This document shows, in pieces, positions 8,232 through 16,983 of a DNA stretch of 64,000 bases. Under the pieces are notes generated by a model that was not told where the DNA came from, ran no database searches, and was given only the letters and a program-made list of their open reading frames with translations. The position numbers and the translations under genes were made by a program. How positions within the stretch are numbered: the stretch's first letter is position 1; the number at the start of each line of letters is the position of its first letter. Source of the stretch: Luteolibacter luteus (GTDB lineage Bacteria > Verrucomicrobiota > Verrucomicrobiia > Verrucomicrobiales > Akkermansiaceae); the NCBI RefSeq assembly GCF_012913485.1, contig NZ_CP051774.1:5146001-5210000 (forward strand), written 5' to 3'.

Positions 8232-9266
8232 TCACTTCCTCTGGTCCATCTGGCAATCCTCATCCGGGGTCATTGCCTCCCCGGTATTCTCCACGGGATG
8301 AGTGAAGAGATACTTCCAGACCTCCTCATGAATATACCGGCCCTTCGAGTCCTTTGTCGCGGCTCCTCCGGGGACCACGCCGCTGTGGGCCCGGTTGGCA
8401 TCACCACCGACGTCGGCATCAGTGACGAGGCGGCGCGAATGACCATAGGGAGGTGAGGCATTCTCTACATTCACCACGGGACCGTACTCGTTCAGGCGGA
8501 GCATCAGCCAGGACCGGCAGTAGTGGTCGTTCGTCCAACCATCATCGAGGATGTGGGTGAAGGCAAAGTAACGATTGCCCGGTGTGGCGGAGGGAAGCGA
8601 TTGCCAAGACTCATACTGATCCCGGGGGCCGGAGAACATTACCACGCGGTCGACCCTTACCTGCTTCGCCATGCGGGCAGCCGTGGTGGAACCGTGCGAA
8701 ATTCCCGAGAGAATCACCTTGTCCCATTGCAGGTCGGAGCCATCGGCATTGAGAAATTGCTTCCAGTTGCCCTGCGGGTTCGTGCGATCCAGCCATTTCA
8801 CGAACTGTAGGGAACGTCCCATGATGCTGTCCGTCTTCGGAATGGAAACGGCATCGCTGCTGTCCTGTCCGGTGGCCGCTTCCAACCGCACCTTGGAAAG
8901 GAAGAGGTCATCCTGTGGAGGCGGGCCCGAGTAGAGCTTCGAGAACCAGCCATTTGCGTAGTGGACCTGGATGGCGTGGAGGCCGTAGCCGGACACACGC
9001 TCGAAGAGGCCTTGGTTGTGCCCCATCAGCCAGATGACCAGCTTGCCCTGGTCGGGCACCCGCGTGTCCACGCAGGCATGCTCCAGATCGGCGGGCTTCT
9101 CCTTGGTGCCGAAGGTGAAATTGATCTCCGGATGCTCCTTTGCCTGTGCATCGATTTCGCTGGCGCGCGCCTTCAGGTCGTAGCGCTTGGGGGGGATATC
9201 GGGCTTGCTTTCGGCGTTCGCGATCGGGCTGGCGAGAGCGGCAGTGGCAATGAGTAGTCGGAGCAT
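8232..9266 (-). CDS. Secreted alpha/beta-hydrolase-like protein (possibly BPSS1187 family)
   Basis: A 344-residue protein. The start at 9266 gives a good signal peptide (MLRLLIATAALASPIANA); the open frame continues 39 codons upstream without signal-like sequence. A nucleophile elbow G-I-S-H-G lies near residue 189 (VILSGISHGSTTAA). The strand before it and a later region rich in Asp and His (HILDDGWTNDHYCRSW) fit an alpha/beta-hydrolase fold. Similar proteins are annotated in this phylum as BPSS1187 family, but I recognise this only loosely. Substrate and reaction are unknown. It is followed on the same strand by no close partner; the upstream neighbour is the serine hydrolase gene 14 bases away, suggesting a two-gene unit. 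Confidence 0.6.
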   Translation of the reverse strand: MLRLLIATAALASPIANAESKPDIPPKRYDLKARASEIDAQAKEHPEINFTFGTKEKPADLEHACVDTRVPDQGKLVIWLMGHNQGLFERVSGYGLHAIQVHYANGWFSKLYSGPPPQDDLFLSKVRLEAATGQDSSDAVSIPKTDSIMGRSLQFVKWLDRTNPQGNWKQFLNADGSDLQWDKVILSGISHGSTTAARMAKQVRVDRVVMFSGPRDQYESWQSLPSATPGNRYFAFTHILDDGWTNDHYCRSWLMLRLNEYGPVVNVENASPPYGHSRRLVTDADVGGDANRAHSGVVPGGAATKDSKGRYIHEEVWKYLFTHPVENTGEAMTPDEDCQMDQRK

Positions 9267-9280
9267 GGGGTGGGAAAGAG

Positions 9281-10414
9281 TCAGGCTTGCCAGGCAGGAA
9301 CGGCCTTCGCCATCTGCCACATCATCTGATCCAACGCCAAAGCGATGTCTTTGTTGCGGGCGTTGGCGAATCCCGCCCAACACATCCCTCCGGAAGTCCT
9401 CACCGCGATGGTTGAGGTTCCGGGAAGGCTGCCGCTGTGCCAGCGGTGACGTGCTTCATTGACCGCCCAGCCGCTGGCATAGCCTGGATTCGCATTGCTG
9501 GCGGTGAGCATGCTTTTCACGGTGTCCGCGCGCAGGAGCGTGGAGGCGGCGCCGGCTCCGGAGCAGTGGTTGAAAACGCGCACGATATCCTCCGGCGTGG
9601 CCAGCCAGCCACCGTGGGAATCCATGCGGCGGACATTCATGTGATAGGGGTCTTCTCCATTCTGACCGTAGTAGATCACTTCGTCTTTCGCACGGTCCTC
9701 GCGGGTGTTCCCCGAGATTTTCATATCCTTCACGCCACTGGGCTTGAGAATGGTGTCCTCCATGAAGGTGGCGTAGCTTTTGCCGCTGCTCTTCTCAATC
9801 ACCCGGCCTAACAAGCAGTAGCCGAAATTGGAGTAGGCGTAGCTACTGCCGGGGGCGTTCTTCAGCGGTTGCTCGCGCAGCGTCGTGGCGATCAGCTCGC
9901 GATGATCCAGATCCGGATGCCGGAACATGGGGTCATTTCCATCATTCTGCCAGCCACCGCAGGTGTGGGTGAGCAGGTGGTGAAGGGTGATGTCTTCCAC
10001 GCCCTCGGGCAGTTTCTTCAGTCCTCTCACCTGCAGAAGCCCACCATCTCCAAAGATGTGGTCCTCCGGCTTCAGCTTGCCCTGCTCGATCAGCTTGTAG
10101 ATGCCGACGGCGGTAAGCGGCTTCGCGATGCTGGCGATGCGGAAGAGGTGGCGCGGAGTCATTTCGTCCTTCTTCTCCACATCGGCCATGCCGAAGCCGA
10201 TCGAATAGGAAACCTGATCCCGATAGGAGAAGGAGACCGAGAGCCCGGGCGCCTCATGCTTCTCCATGAACTCCCGAGCGATCTTCGAGATGATCTCCTT
10301 CTCGGCATCTGTGGGCGCGATGATTTCTTCCGATCTCGCCGCGGTGGGGATGGCGGTGGCGGAAAGAGTGAGGGCAAGGCGTTGCAGGCAGGTGCGTCGG
10401 CTGATGGGCTGCAT
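9281..10414 (-). CDS. Serine hydrolase of the class C beta-lactamase / DD-peptidase fold
   Basis: A 377-residue exported enzyme of the Beta-lactamase (Pfam PF00144) superfamily. It begins with a twin-arginine-like signal (SRRTCLQRLALTL, 5-17). The catalytic S-x-x-K is S95-I-A-K98, the second motif is Y-S-N (in YAYSNFGY), and the third is H-S-G (in WHSGSLPG) rather than KTG. That pattern fits esterases and DD-peptidases of this fold better than true AmpC, so I do not call it an antibiotic-resistance gene. The start ATG at 10414 precedes the signal; a longer open frame upstream lacks support. It probably shares a transcript with the hydrolase gene 14 bases downstream. Confidence 0.85.
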   Translation of the reverse strand: MQPISRRTCLQRLALTLSATAIPTAARSEEIIAPTDAEKEIISKIAREFMEKHEAPGLSVSFSYRDQVSYSIGFGMADVEKKDEMTPRHLFRIASIAKPLTAVGIYKLIEQGKLKPEDHIFGDGGLLQVRGLKKLPEGVEDITLHHLLTHTCGGWQNDGNDPMFRHPDLDHRELIATTLREQPLKNAPGSSYAYSNFGYCLLGRVIEKSSGKSYATFMEDTILKPSGVKDMKISGNTREDRAKDEVIYYGQNGEDPYHMNVRRMDSHGGWLATPEDIVRVFNHCSGAGAASTLLRADTVKSMLTASNANPGYASGWAVNEARHRWHSGSLPGTSTIAVRTSGGMCWAGFANARNKDIALALDQMMWQMAKAVPAWQA

Positions 10415-10538
10415 GGAGTTGGGGCAGGATTCCGGCGGCAACTCCCGCAAGAGATGCCATCCGCTCCAACGCGGCAGGGAAGCCCGTCCTATCATCGCTT
10501 TCTTGCTCCGGAGCGCTTCCCGACGGATCTTGCGATCC

Positions 10539-10961
10539 ATGATTTCCAAGGTAACGGGCATCACCGAGAGCGCGCTCTATGTCGACGATCTGGAGCGGTC
10601 GGTGCAATTCTACGAGAGTTTGCTGGGTGCCACCCAGCTCATCCATGAAACAGGGCGTTTCTGCGCGCTGCGGATCGTACCCGGGCAAGTGTTGCTTCTT
10701 TTTCTGCGCGGCTCCTCAACCGAGCCCTCCGACCTCGGCTTTGGCACCATCATCGGTCATGACGGTTCCGGCCCCCTCCACGTTTGCTTCGGGATCAAGT
10801 CGGAAGAGCTGAAAAACTGGGAAGACCGCCTGGCAGAGCTCGGAATTCGCGTAGAAAGCCGGGTCGATTGGCCTCGAGGTGCGACAAGCCTTTACTTTCG
10901 CGATCCGGACGGGCATGCCGTGGAACTCGCCACGCCCGGGCTGTGGCCCGACGAAGCATGA
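10539..10961 (+). CDS. VOC superfamily protein (glyoxalase / dioxygenase-like)
   Basis: A 140-residue protein with two beta-alpha-beta-beta-beta modules typical of the vicinal oxygen chelate fold. It opens ITESALYVDDLERSVQFYESLLG, with a metal-ligand-type segment PLHVCFGI midway and a closing LYFRDPDGHAVELATPGLW that carries the last Glu ligand. Members include glyoxalase I, fosfomycin-modifying enzymes and extradiol dioxygenases; the exact reaction is not determinable. Its TGA overlaps the ATG of the following pseudouridine synthase gene (ATGA), implying translational coupling. It is divergent from the serine hydrolase gene across a 124-bp gap. Confidence 0.8.
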   Translation: MISKVTGITESALYVDDLERSVQFYESLLGATQLIHETGRFCALRIVPGQVLLLFLRGSSTEPSDLGFGTIIGHDGSGPLHVCFGIKSEELKNWEDRLAELGIRVESRVDWPRGATSLYFRDPDGHAVELATPGLWPDEA

Positions 10962-11668
10962 TCCCGCCGCTGCGCATTCTTTTTCAGGACGAGCATCTTG
11001 TCGCGATCGACAAGCCCGCGGGCATGATCGTGCACCGCGGCCGGGACGAGGATCCGCCGGAATGGATCGCCATGAAACGGGTCCGCGATGAATTGGACCG
11101 GGAAGTCCACGTCCTTCACCGCCTAGATCGTCCGACCTCCGGCGTGCTGATTTTCGCGCTCGATCGGAAAACCTGCGCTCTGGTGCAGCAGGAGTTCGAA
11201 CACCGCCGAGTGCAGAAGACCTATCTGGCGGTGGTCTGCGGCATCACCCCGGAGCAGTGGGTCTGCGACACGCCGCTTCAGAAGAGCCCCGAGGAGCCGC
11301 CACTCTCCGCACTCACCCATTTCGAGACCGCGATGAGTGCACCAGAAGGTTCCTTCACGGCGGATCCTGGCCTCAGCCTTTCCTTGCTGAAGGTCACGCC
11401 AACCACCGGCCGCTATCATCAGATCCGCAGGCATCTGCTAGAGGCGGATCTTCCGATCGTGGGTGACTACCGCTATGCCGGTCGGGATCGCAGCGATGAA
11501 CTCGGCTCGATCCTGGGAACCGGCTCGCGCATGCTTCTCCAAGCGAAGACGCTCCTTTTGAAGCATCCCTACACGGGAGAAATGATGAACTTGGAAGCTC
11601 CTGCAGATCCTGACTTCTGCAAGTGCTTTCCGGAACTGGCTGGAGAAGCGCTGCCTGCGCTCGGCTAG
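10958..11668 (+). CDS. RluA/TruC-type RNA pseudouridine synthase
   Basis: Converts a uridine in rRNA or tRNA to pseudouridine. The 236-residue protein is a single catalytic domain without an S4 domain. It opens with the family motif VAIDKPAGMIVHRG and carries HRLDRPTSG with the catalytic Asp57. Then come the KTYLAVV strand and the PTTGRYHQIRRHL segment with the conserved Arg/His. The absence of S4 and the short length resemble TruC (tRNA U65), but RluA paralogs cannot be excluded. The start ATG overlaps the stop of the VOC gene by 4 bp. Confidence 0.88.
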   Translation: MIPPLRILFQDEHLVAIDKPAGMIVHRGRDEDPPEWIAMKRVRDELDREVHVLHRLDRPTSGVLIFALDRKTCALVQQEFEHRRVQKTYLAVVCGITPEQWVCDTPLQKSPEEPPLSALTHFETAMSAPEGSFTADPGLSLSLLKVTPTTGRYHQIRRHLLEADLPIVGDYRYAGRDRSDELGSILGTGSRMLLQAKTLLLKHPYTGEMMNLEAPADPDFCKCFPELAGEALPALG

Positions 11669-11714
11669 GACGGAAACGTGTGGAAAGCACGTGAGTCCGG
11701 GCCGATGTTAGTGG

Positions 11715-12269
11715 ATGATCAGGTTCATCCTCTTTCCCATCGCGATTCTTTTCGCAGCGTGCAGTCATGCGCCATCCGGGACGGCGCCTCTCAGGACGAT
11801 GGCAAAGGTGGACGTGAGCCGCTATGTGGGGAAGTGGTATGAGATCGCACGCTATCCCCAGTGGTTTCAGAAGGACTGTGTCTCGGCTACGGCGGATTAT
11901 TCGAGGAACAAGGATGGCACGGTCAAAGTGGTGAACACCTGCATCCGTGCCGATGGCTCACAGCGCTCGATCACGGGTGTGGCAAAACCGGTTGATGCGG
12001 AGGCGAATCGTTTTCAAGTGAGCTTCCCGGGGAATTGGTATTCGAAGCTGATTCCGGTTCCAGAGGAGGGCAACTACTGGGTGATCGATGTCACTCCCGG
12101 CTATCAGCAGGCGATCGTCGGCACCCCGGATCGCAAGAGCCTCTGGTTTCTTTCTCGCTCGCCGCGGGTGCCGGAGACGGTCTTTGAGAAGATGAAGTCG
12201 ACCGCAAAGGAGCAGGGCTTTGATCCGGCAAAGCTAGAGATAGATGCCCATGCCAAGATCGGGGGCTGA
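11715..12269 (+). CDS. Bacterial lipocalin (Blc-like outer-membrane lipoprotein)
   Basis: A 184-residue lipoprotein with a type II signal peptide and lipobox LFAAC (Cys16). The lipocalin signature GKWYEIARYP opens the beta-barrel. The conserved central NTCIR and FPGNWYSKL regions and the closing LWFLSRSPRVPE match the Blc family, which binds lipids or lysophospholipids at the outer membrane and is often stress-induced. The start ATG at 11715 is the natural beginning of the signal peptide. It reads in the same direction as the regulator gene 45 bases downstream, but regulation is unknown. Confidence 0.9.
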   Translation: MIRFILFPIAILFAACSHAPSGTAPLRTMAKVDVSRYVGKWYEIARYPQWFQKDCVSATADYSRNKDGTVKVVNTCIRADGSQRSITGVAKPVDAEANRFQVSFPGNWYSKLIPVPEEGNYWVIDVTPGYQQAIVGTPDRKSLWFLSRSPRVPETVFEKMKSTAKEQGFDPAKLEIDAHAKIGG

Positions 12270-12314
12270 TGCAGCGTCGACAAGCTGGGCTGCGCTCTCC
12301 AAGCTCGCGAGGCG

Positions 12315-13346
12315 ATGAAACGGAAAGAAGCCTCGAACCGTCGGATCGTGCTTCTCGTGATGCCGCCGGTTCGCGAGCTGGATCTGGTTGGCATCGTGGA
12401 TGTGTTCGCTTCTGCGAACCGCCTGCTTCCTGCTGACCGGCATTATCAGATCGAGGTGGTGACGACTTCGCGCGAAGCGAACATCGCGGGGATGCAGGGG
12501 CTTTCCTTCGCGGGTGGGAAATACTATTCGGGGGTGAAGGGAGCCATCGACACCTTGCTCGTGCCCGGTGGGGGCGGTGTGGAGACCGGGGTGCCCACGG
12601 CCGCGGTCCTTTCATGGCTGCGGCGGCAGGCGGAGATTTCGCGGCGTGTTGGCTCGATCTGCACGGGTGCCTTCATGCTTGCGCATGCGGGGTTGCTTGA
12701 TGGGCGTCGTGCCACCACGCACTGGTCCTTCGCACAGGAGCTTGCGTCACGCTTTCCGGCAGTGAAGGTGGATGCGGCACCGATCTGGATCCGCGAAGAC
12801 AAGTTCTACAGCTCCGCCGGGGTTACTTCAGGGATCGACCTCTGCCTCGCACTGGTAGAAGAGGATCACGGGCGGGCCATCGCATTGGAGGTGGCGCGCA
12901 AGCTGGTGGTCTTTCTCTGCCGTCCTGGGAATCAGGCGCAATTCAGTGTCTCGCTTCAACAGCAGGCAGCCGAGAGCCGGCCTCTCCGCGACTTGCAGAT
13001 GTGGATACTGGATCATCTCGGCGCGGATCTTTCGATTCCTGCATTGGCCGCACGCGTCGCCATGAGCGAACGGAATTTCCAGCGTGTCTTCACCCGTGAG
13101 ATTGGGAAGTCACCGGCCCACTACGTGGAGGAAGTCCGCATCGAAGCGGTGAGGCGCAGGCTCGAGCGATCAACAGAGAGCATCGAGGAGATCGCGCGTG
13201 CCTGCGGCTTCGGCAGCGCGGATGTGATGGGGAGGTGTTTCCACCGGCGTCTTAATTCCACCCCGGCAGAGTATCGTTCCCGATTCCGTTCTTCGGGCGC
13301 GGGCAGCAGTTCGTCTGACAAGGGGAGGACCAAAGGCATGGCGTAA
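12315..13346 (+). CDS. GlxA-family transcriptional regulator (DJ-1/PfpI-like plus AraC HTH)
   Basis: A 343-residue regulator in two parts. Residues about 10-190 form a DJ-1/PfpI (class I amidotransferase-like) domain: IVLLVMPPVRELDLVG at the start, then DTLLVPGGGG and the nucleophile elbow SICTGAFMLAHAGLLDGRRATTHW. Residues about 225-325 form an AraC-type double helix-turn-helix (LSIPALAARVAMSERNFQRVFTREIGKSPAHYV; IARACGFGSADVMGRCFHRRL). Proteins of this layout activate amine- or choline-related catabolic genes, sensing small metabolites. The target here is not known; the nearest candidates are the lipocalin upstream and the HD protein downstream. Confidence 0.9.
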   Translation: MKRKEASNRRIVLLVMPPVRELDLVGIVDVFASANRLLPADRHYQIEVVTTSREANIAGMQGLSFAGGKYYSGVKGAIDTLLVPGGGGVETGVPTAAVLSWLRRQAEISRRVGSICTGAFMLAHAGLLDGRRATTHWSFAQELASRFPAVKVDAAPIWIREDKFYSSAGVTSGIDLCLALVEEDHGRAIALEVARKLVVFLCRPGNQAQFSVSLQQQAAESRPLRDLQMWILDHLGADLSIPALAARVAMSERNFQRVFTREIGKSPAHYVEEVRIEAVRRRLERSTESIEEIARACGFGSADVMGRCFHRRLNSTPAEYRSRFRSSGAGSSSSDKGRTKGMA

Positions 13347-13403
13347 ATCGTCGGATCGCTGTCGTGGGGGATCCCGCCAAGACGGTGGCAGACTGTTCCC
13401 GCC

Positions 13404-14042
13404 ATGAAACATCGAATCGCCGATATCATCATCCCCGATAGCAAGTTGGCCACCGAAGCTACGGAATTGCTCCGCGAGCACGGTACCGAGCTGCTCTACA
13501 ACCACTCGCTCCGCGTCTTCATCTTCGCCGCCCTGCGCGGAGAACGTGAGAAGATGAAGTATGATCCGGAACTGCTCTACATCAGCGCCATCTTCCACGA
13601 CCTCGGGTTGGTGCCGCCCTACAGCAGTCCGGACGAGCGTTTCGAGGTAGACGGCGCGAATGCCGCCCGCACTTTCCTCCAGCAGCACGGAATCCCCGAG
13701 CAGACTGCGGACATCGCCTGGGATGCGATCGCGCTGCATACCACACCGGGCATCACGAAGTGGAAAAAGCCCGAGGTGGCCTTGCTGGCGAATGGTGTGA
13801 AACTCGACGTTGTGGGGGTGGGCTACGAAGAGCTTTCGCGGGAGCAGCGCGAGGAAATCGTGGCTGCGTTTCCGAGGCCGAACTTCAAGCAGGAGATCGT
13901 GCGCGCTTTCTTTGATGGCATCTCGCACAAGCCCTTCACCTGCTACGGCAACATCAAGGCGGACGTCTGCGAACGACTCCTGCCGGGATACAAGAGGCCG
14001 AACTTTGTCGAGATGATCGAGAACTCGCCTTGGGCGGAGTGA
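13404..14042 (+). CDS. HD-domain phosphohydrolase-like protein (cyanamide hydratase-like)
   Basis: A 212-residue protein with the HD metal-binding layout: an early His in NHSLRVFIFAA, the doublet in SAIFHDLGL, a helix-borne HTTPGI region and a later conserved Asp (VKLDVVGVGYEEL). The pattern DLGL-x-PP-Y and the WDAIALHTT segment resemble the HD proteins annotated as cyanamide hydratase or uncharacterised HD hydrolases. Its substrate is unknown. The start ATG at 13404 follows the regulator by 57 bases. It is convergent with opgG, and a perfect GC-rich hairpin lies between the two stops. Confidence 0.78.
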   Translation: MKHRIADIIIPDSKLATEATELLREHGTELLYNHSLRVFIFAALRGEREKMKYDPELLYISAIFHDLGLVPPYSSPDERFEVDGANAARTFLQQHGIPEQTADIAWDAIALHTTPGITKWKKPEVALLANGVKLDVVGVGYEELSREQREEIVAAFPRPNFKQEIVRAFFDGISHKPFTCYGNIKADVCERLLPGYKRPNFVEMIENSPWAE

Positions 14043-14049
14043 TCCTACC

Positions 14050-14079
14050 GAGGCCCGCATGAGAGATCGTGCGGGCCTC
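14050..14079. terminator. GC-rich hairpin between convergent genes
   Basis: Perfect 10-bp stem GAGGCCCGCA / TGCGGGCCTC with a 10-base loop, placed exactly between the stops of the HD gene and opgG. It has no T-run on either side, so it is not a textbook intrinsic terminator. Its position suggests that it limits read-through in both directions or protects 3' ends. Confidence 0.55.
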
Positions 14080-14089
14080 TACGCGCTGC

Positions 14090-15685
14090 TCAGTGCGTCC
14101 GCTTCCAAAGGTAGACCCAACGCTCGGAGACGACTTTGCCGTTTTCATCCTGCAGCTCGCAGGTCATGTCGATGTCGTTCACCTCTTTCGAGGGATCGAG
14201 CACGAAGAAGGCGCGCAGCACCTGTGGCATATGGATGGTCTCGCTGCGGCCTAGACCGGCAGGGATGTCATCGACATTTGCCATGCTGAGATCGGTGAGG
14301 CCGACGTGGATGAGCTTCACGCCGGGTTGGTTCACGGTGACCACCGGCTTGAACTTCGAAATGTCATCCCACTTTGGATCGCCGACTTTCTTTTCCGGGT
14401 TCAGCGGCTTGGCGAAATCGATCGTCATCAGCACTTCGTCCGGCTTCTGCACCGGATTGCCGGCGCGGGTCGCGCGTACGGTGAAGAGTCCGGAGGGCTT
14501 GGGATCGCGCATCCAGACGAGGCGGTAGTGGAAGCGGAAAGGTTTGCCCACTTCTGGTGCCGGCGTGGGTTCCCAAACGAGGATCACGTTGTCATTGGTC
14601 TCGTCGATGGTCGGCATCTCGATGAGGTGCAGCTTGCCGTTCGCAAAGCCGGAGACGGGCTCGACGCGAACGCTCGGGCGGTTGTGGTAACCAGCTTCGA
14701 CGTCCTGATAGGAGGCGAAAGAACGATCGCGCTGCACCAGTGACCAGGAACGCGGGCTCTCCATGGTGAAGACACAGTGGCGGAATTGATCCTTGGTGTG
14801 CTCCAGCGGGCGGTAATGAAGATTGCCGCTGCCGAGCTCCATCAGAAAGCCATCGCTATCGTGGACTTCCGGGCGGAAGTCGTAGGGGCGCGGGTGGGTG
14901 TTTTCGCCGAACCAGAACATGCTGGAGAAGGGGGCGAGCCCGAGCTGCTTGACCGGACGGCGCAGGGTCAGCTCCGCCTCGACATCCATCACCGTCTCCT
15001 CGCCGGGAGTGACGGTGAACTTGTAGGCACCGGCCACGCTTTCGCCCTCAAGCAGTGCCGTGGCGGTGAGGGTTTTGGCATCCTTCTCCGGATGATCGAG
15101 GTAGAACTCGGTGAAGTCCGGGAACTCTTCCGCGACACCGGGCAGGCCGCTGTTGATGGAGAGGCCGCGGGCGGAGAGACCGTAGGGCGCGCCCTTCGGG
15201 ATCGAGCGGAAGTAGCTCGCTCCGAGGAAAACCAGAAACTCGTCCATGTATTCCTTCGAGTTCAGGTGCGTGCGTGCTCGCCATCCGGCGTAGCCCGGAG
15301 GCGGCGGGGTGCCTGCCGGAATCTTGTTCTTCCCGTAATCGAAGAGCGAGGTATCGAACTTGAGCGGCTTCTCGTCGCCGTCCTTCACTTCATGGATCTC
15401 CACGGTCTTCTTGGCCGTCCAACCAGGGTGGAAGAAATCGATGGAGAAGGGGCCCTGATCCCACCACAGGCCGGACTCCATCTTGAAGCGGATGTCGCGG
15501 TGCTGGTCGTAGCTCAGGTTTGCCCAGAAGTCATCCAGCTTGGCTTGGTGTGGCGCGTAGGGCTTCGCCGCAATTTGCCGCGCCTTTTCCCGCAGGGTAT
15601 CGAAGGAAAACTCCTCAGCGTGGAGCAGGGCAGGGGTGAGCAAGCCAGTGGCGAGCGAAGCGGCGAGGATGCGGCGGTGGATCAT
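14090..15685 (-). CDS. opgG: Periplasmic glucan biosynthesis protein OpgG/MdoG
   Basis: A 531-residue periplasmic protein required for osmoregulated periplasmic glucan synthesis, thought to branch or process the beta-glucan backbone. A signal peptide (MIHRRILAASLATGLLTPALLHA) precedes FSFDTLREKARQIAAKPY, which is the usual start of the mature OpgG/D domain. Further landmarks are the YDQHRDIRF and ASYFRSIPKG motifs, SSMFWFGENT, RPEVHDSDG and a C-terminal Ig-like domain closing WVYLWKR. Length fits the family (about 510-550). The glucosyltransferase partner OpgH is not in this window, so it must be encoded elsewhere or be absent. The TAT-motif variant OpgD is less likely, because no twin-arginine signal is evident. 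Confidence 0.92.
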   Translation of the reverse strand: MIHRRILAASLATGLLTPALLHAEEFSFDTLREKARQIAAKPYAPHQAKLDDFWANLSYDQHRDIRFKMESGLWWDQGPFSIDFFHPGWTAKKTVEIHEVKDGDEKPLKFDTSLFDYGKNKIPAGTPPPPGYAGWRARTHLNSKEYMDEFLVFLGASYFRSIPKGAPYGLSARGLSINSGLPGVAEEFPDFTEFYLDHPEKDAKTLTATALLEGESVAGAYKFTVTPGEETVMDVEAELTLRRPVKQLGLAPFSSMFWFGENTHPRPYDFRPEVHDSDGFLMELGSGNLHYRPLEHTKDQFRHCVFTMESPRSWSLVQRDRSFASYQDVEAGYHNRPSVRVEPVSGFANGKLHLIEMPTIDETNDNVILVWEPTPAPEVGKPFRFHYRLVWMRDPKPSGLFTVRATRAGNPVQKPDEVLMTIDFAKPLNPEKKVGDPKWDDISKFKPVVTVNQPGVKLIHVGLTDLSMANVDDIPAGLGRSETIHMPQVLRAFFVLDPSKEVNDIDMTCELQDENGKVVSERWVYLWKRTH

Positions 15686-15772
15686 GGATCGGATTGGCGG
15701 CCAAAGTTTTGGCAGCTGGATCCGTTGGATGCAAGGTCGGGAGGCTTTGTGATCCGGCGTCGTCGTGTCTGG

Positions 15773-15958
15773 CTAATTATCGCCGTGGCCCAGCGTCTCG
15801 CGTTGACCCTCCAGTGTGGCCACCCGTGAGTTCAAGTCCTGCATGCATGCGAAGAGGCCCCGCAAAATGTGGGTAAGCCTCTCTGCATCTTCCGAACTCA
15901 TTCTATCAAGTTCGGTCGAAAGGGCGTTCATTAGCTCATCTTTCGCGTCGGTAGTCAT
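15773..15958 (-). CDS. Small hypothetical protein, predicted helical
   Basis: A 61-residue open frame from ATG at 15958. It is rich in Leu, Glu, Asp and Arg, with heptad-like spacing (LMNALSTELDRMSSEDAERL; LNSRVATLEGQRETL), so probably helical or coiled coil. Its composition looks like coding sequence rather than random open frame, and it has no signal peptide or membrane segment. I do not recognise a family. It lies 87 bases upstream of opgG on the same strand, so it could be co-transcribed. Confidence 0.45.
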   Translation of the reverse strand: MTTDAKDELMNALSTELDRMSSEDAERLTHILRGLFACMQDLNSRVATLEGQRETLGHGDN

Positions 15959-16020
15959 GTTGCCGGGGGTGGGTGGGGGAACTTGGATGCGAAGCTCTTA
16001 GATCCTGCATCCTTGCAGTG

Positions 16021-16045
16021 AAACGCGCGCTTTCAGCGTGCGTTT
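16021..16045 (-). terminator. Hairpin downstream of the DUF3108 gene
   Basis: An 11-bp stem (AAACGCGCGCT / AGCGTGCGTTT, one G-T wobble) with a 3-base loop, 100 bases after the stop of the minus-strand DUF3108 gene and just upstream of the small ORF. Read on the minus strand, it ends in only three T residues, so termination would be weak. Confidence 0.4.
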
Positions 16046-16144
16046 ACTTAACATTCCCAAAAACGGTCATTATGGCAAGCCGTGTATTTACGAAGGAATA
16101 CGCATGCCAACATCCCTTCGCCCAAGCAAAAAATCGGAGGTGAC

Positions 16145-16930
16145 TTACAATTTTCTCGTACCGGACAAGGTCATGCGGACATCGCCGATAAAGACTTCCG
16201 ACCTCAACTCGACAGGGATGCGATTCGCATCATCAGACAGCCAGAGGGTGGAGCTCTTCATTTTCTTGTAGGGAAGAAGAGCTTTGGTCTTCGGATCGAT
16301 TTTTTGGAGGGCGACGGACATCTTGATTGTGTCCCGCCCGGCGAATTTTTCGTGGCCCAGCACGTTGACCGTCATCAGGTACGGCTTGTCGAAGGGCTGC
16401 AGGGGGATGACCAGCTTGTCACCATCGGCCAGCTTCTGGCTACGGACGTGGAGCATGGCTGAGAAAATATCGTGCACCGGGGTGAAGCGGAACTCGCTGT
16501 TAATGGTGCCGGACTTCCCGTTTTTGGTGATGCGAATGGTCTGCTCGCTTTTGACGAGCGGGCCCGTCCAAGTGGTGCGGGTGGTGTTCACCTCGTCTCC
16601 CTCATCGGCGACTCCCACGGCGACACGGGGGCGGAGCGTCGCCGGATCCAGCCGGGACATCATGGTGAACTTGGTTTTGTAGAGCGTGGAAGCGAGGCCC
16701 GAGCTGCCGCCGCTTGCCTTCGCGTTGTAGTCGGAAGGGAACTTCGGATCCGGCGCGCCGAAGGTGAAGTTGAGCTTCCCGGCATTCAGCATGCCGTTCC
16801 AAGTGAGGCGATATTCGACGGCCAGCGGGGTGAGCTTCGGATGCGGCCCCAGCTTTGCCGGGGTCACTTCCGTCTTCCAATCCGCCAGCGCAGGAAGGGC
16901 CGAGGCAAGGAGCAGGAAAAGGGTCTTCAT
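16145..16930 (-). CDS. DUF3108 secreted protein
   Basis: A 261-residue protein with a signal peptide (MKTLFLLLASALPALA) and a single beta-rich domain. The opening LAVEYRLTWNGMLNAGKLNFTF and the closing LWLSDDANRIPVELRSEVFIGDVRMTL are typical of the DUF3108 family, whose members are periplasmic proteins of unknown function. Nothing shows its ligand. It is 53 bases downstream of bioB on the same strand and could be co-transcribed, but a role in biotin synthesis is not implied. Confidence 0.8.
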   Translation of the reverse strand: MKTLFLLLASALPALADWKTEVTPAKLGPHPKLTPLAVEYRLTWNGMLNAGKLNFTFGAPDPKFPSDYNAKASGGSSGLASTLYKTKFTMMSRLDPATLRPRVAVGVADEGDEVNTTRTTWTGPLVKSEQTIRITKNGKSGTINSEFRFTPVHDIFSAMLHVRSQKLADGDKLVIPLQPFDKPYLMTVNVLGHEKFAGRDTIKMSVALQKIDPKTKALLPYKKMKSSTLWLSDDANRIPVELRSEVFIGDVRMTLSGTRKL

Positions 16931-16983
16931 CTCCTCCTTAGACTCCGCCCATTACGCGGGCATTCAAGCTGAGATATGCAACG

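Noticed and set aside
9281-10414. Serine hydrolase as AmpC beta-lactamase
   Set aside because: Its third motif is HSG instead of KTG and the second is YSN, a pattern of esterases and DD-peptidases of this fold; the context gives no AmpR or resistance link.
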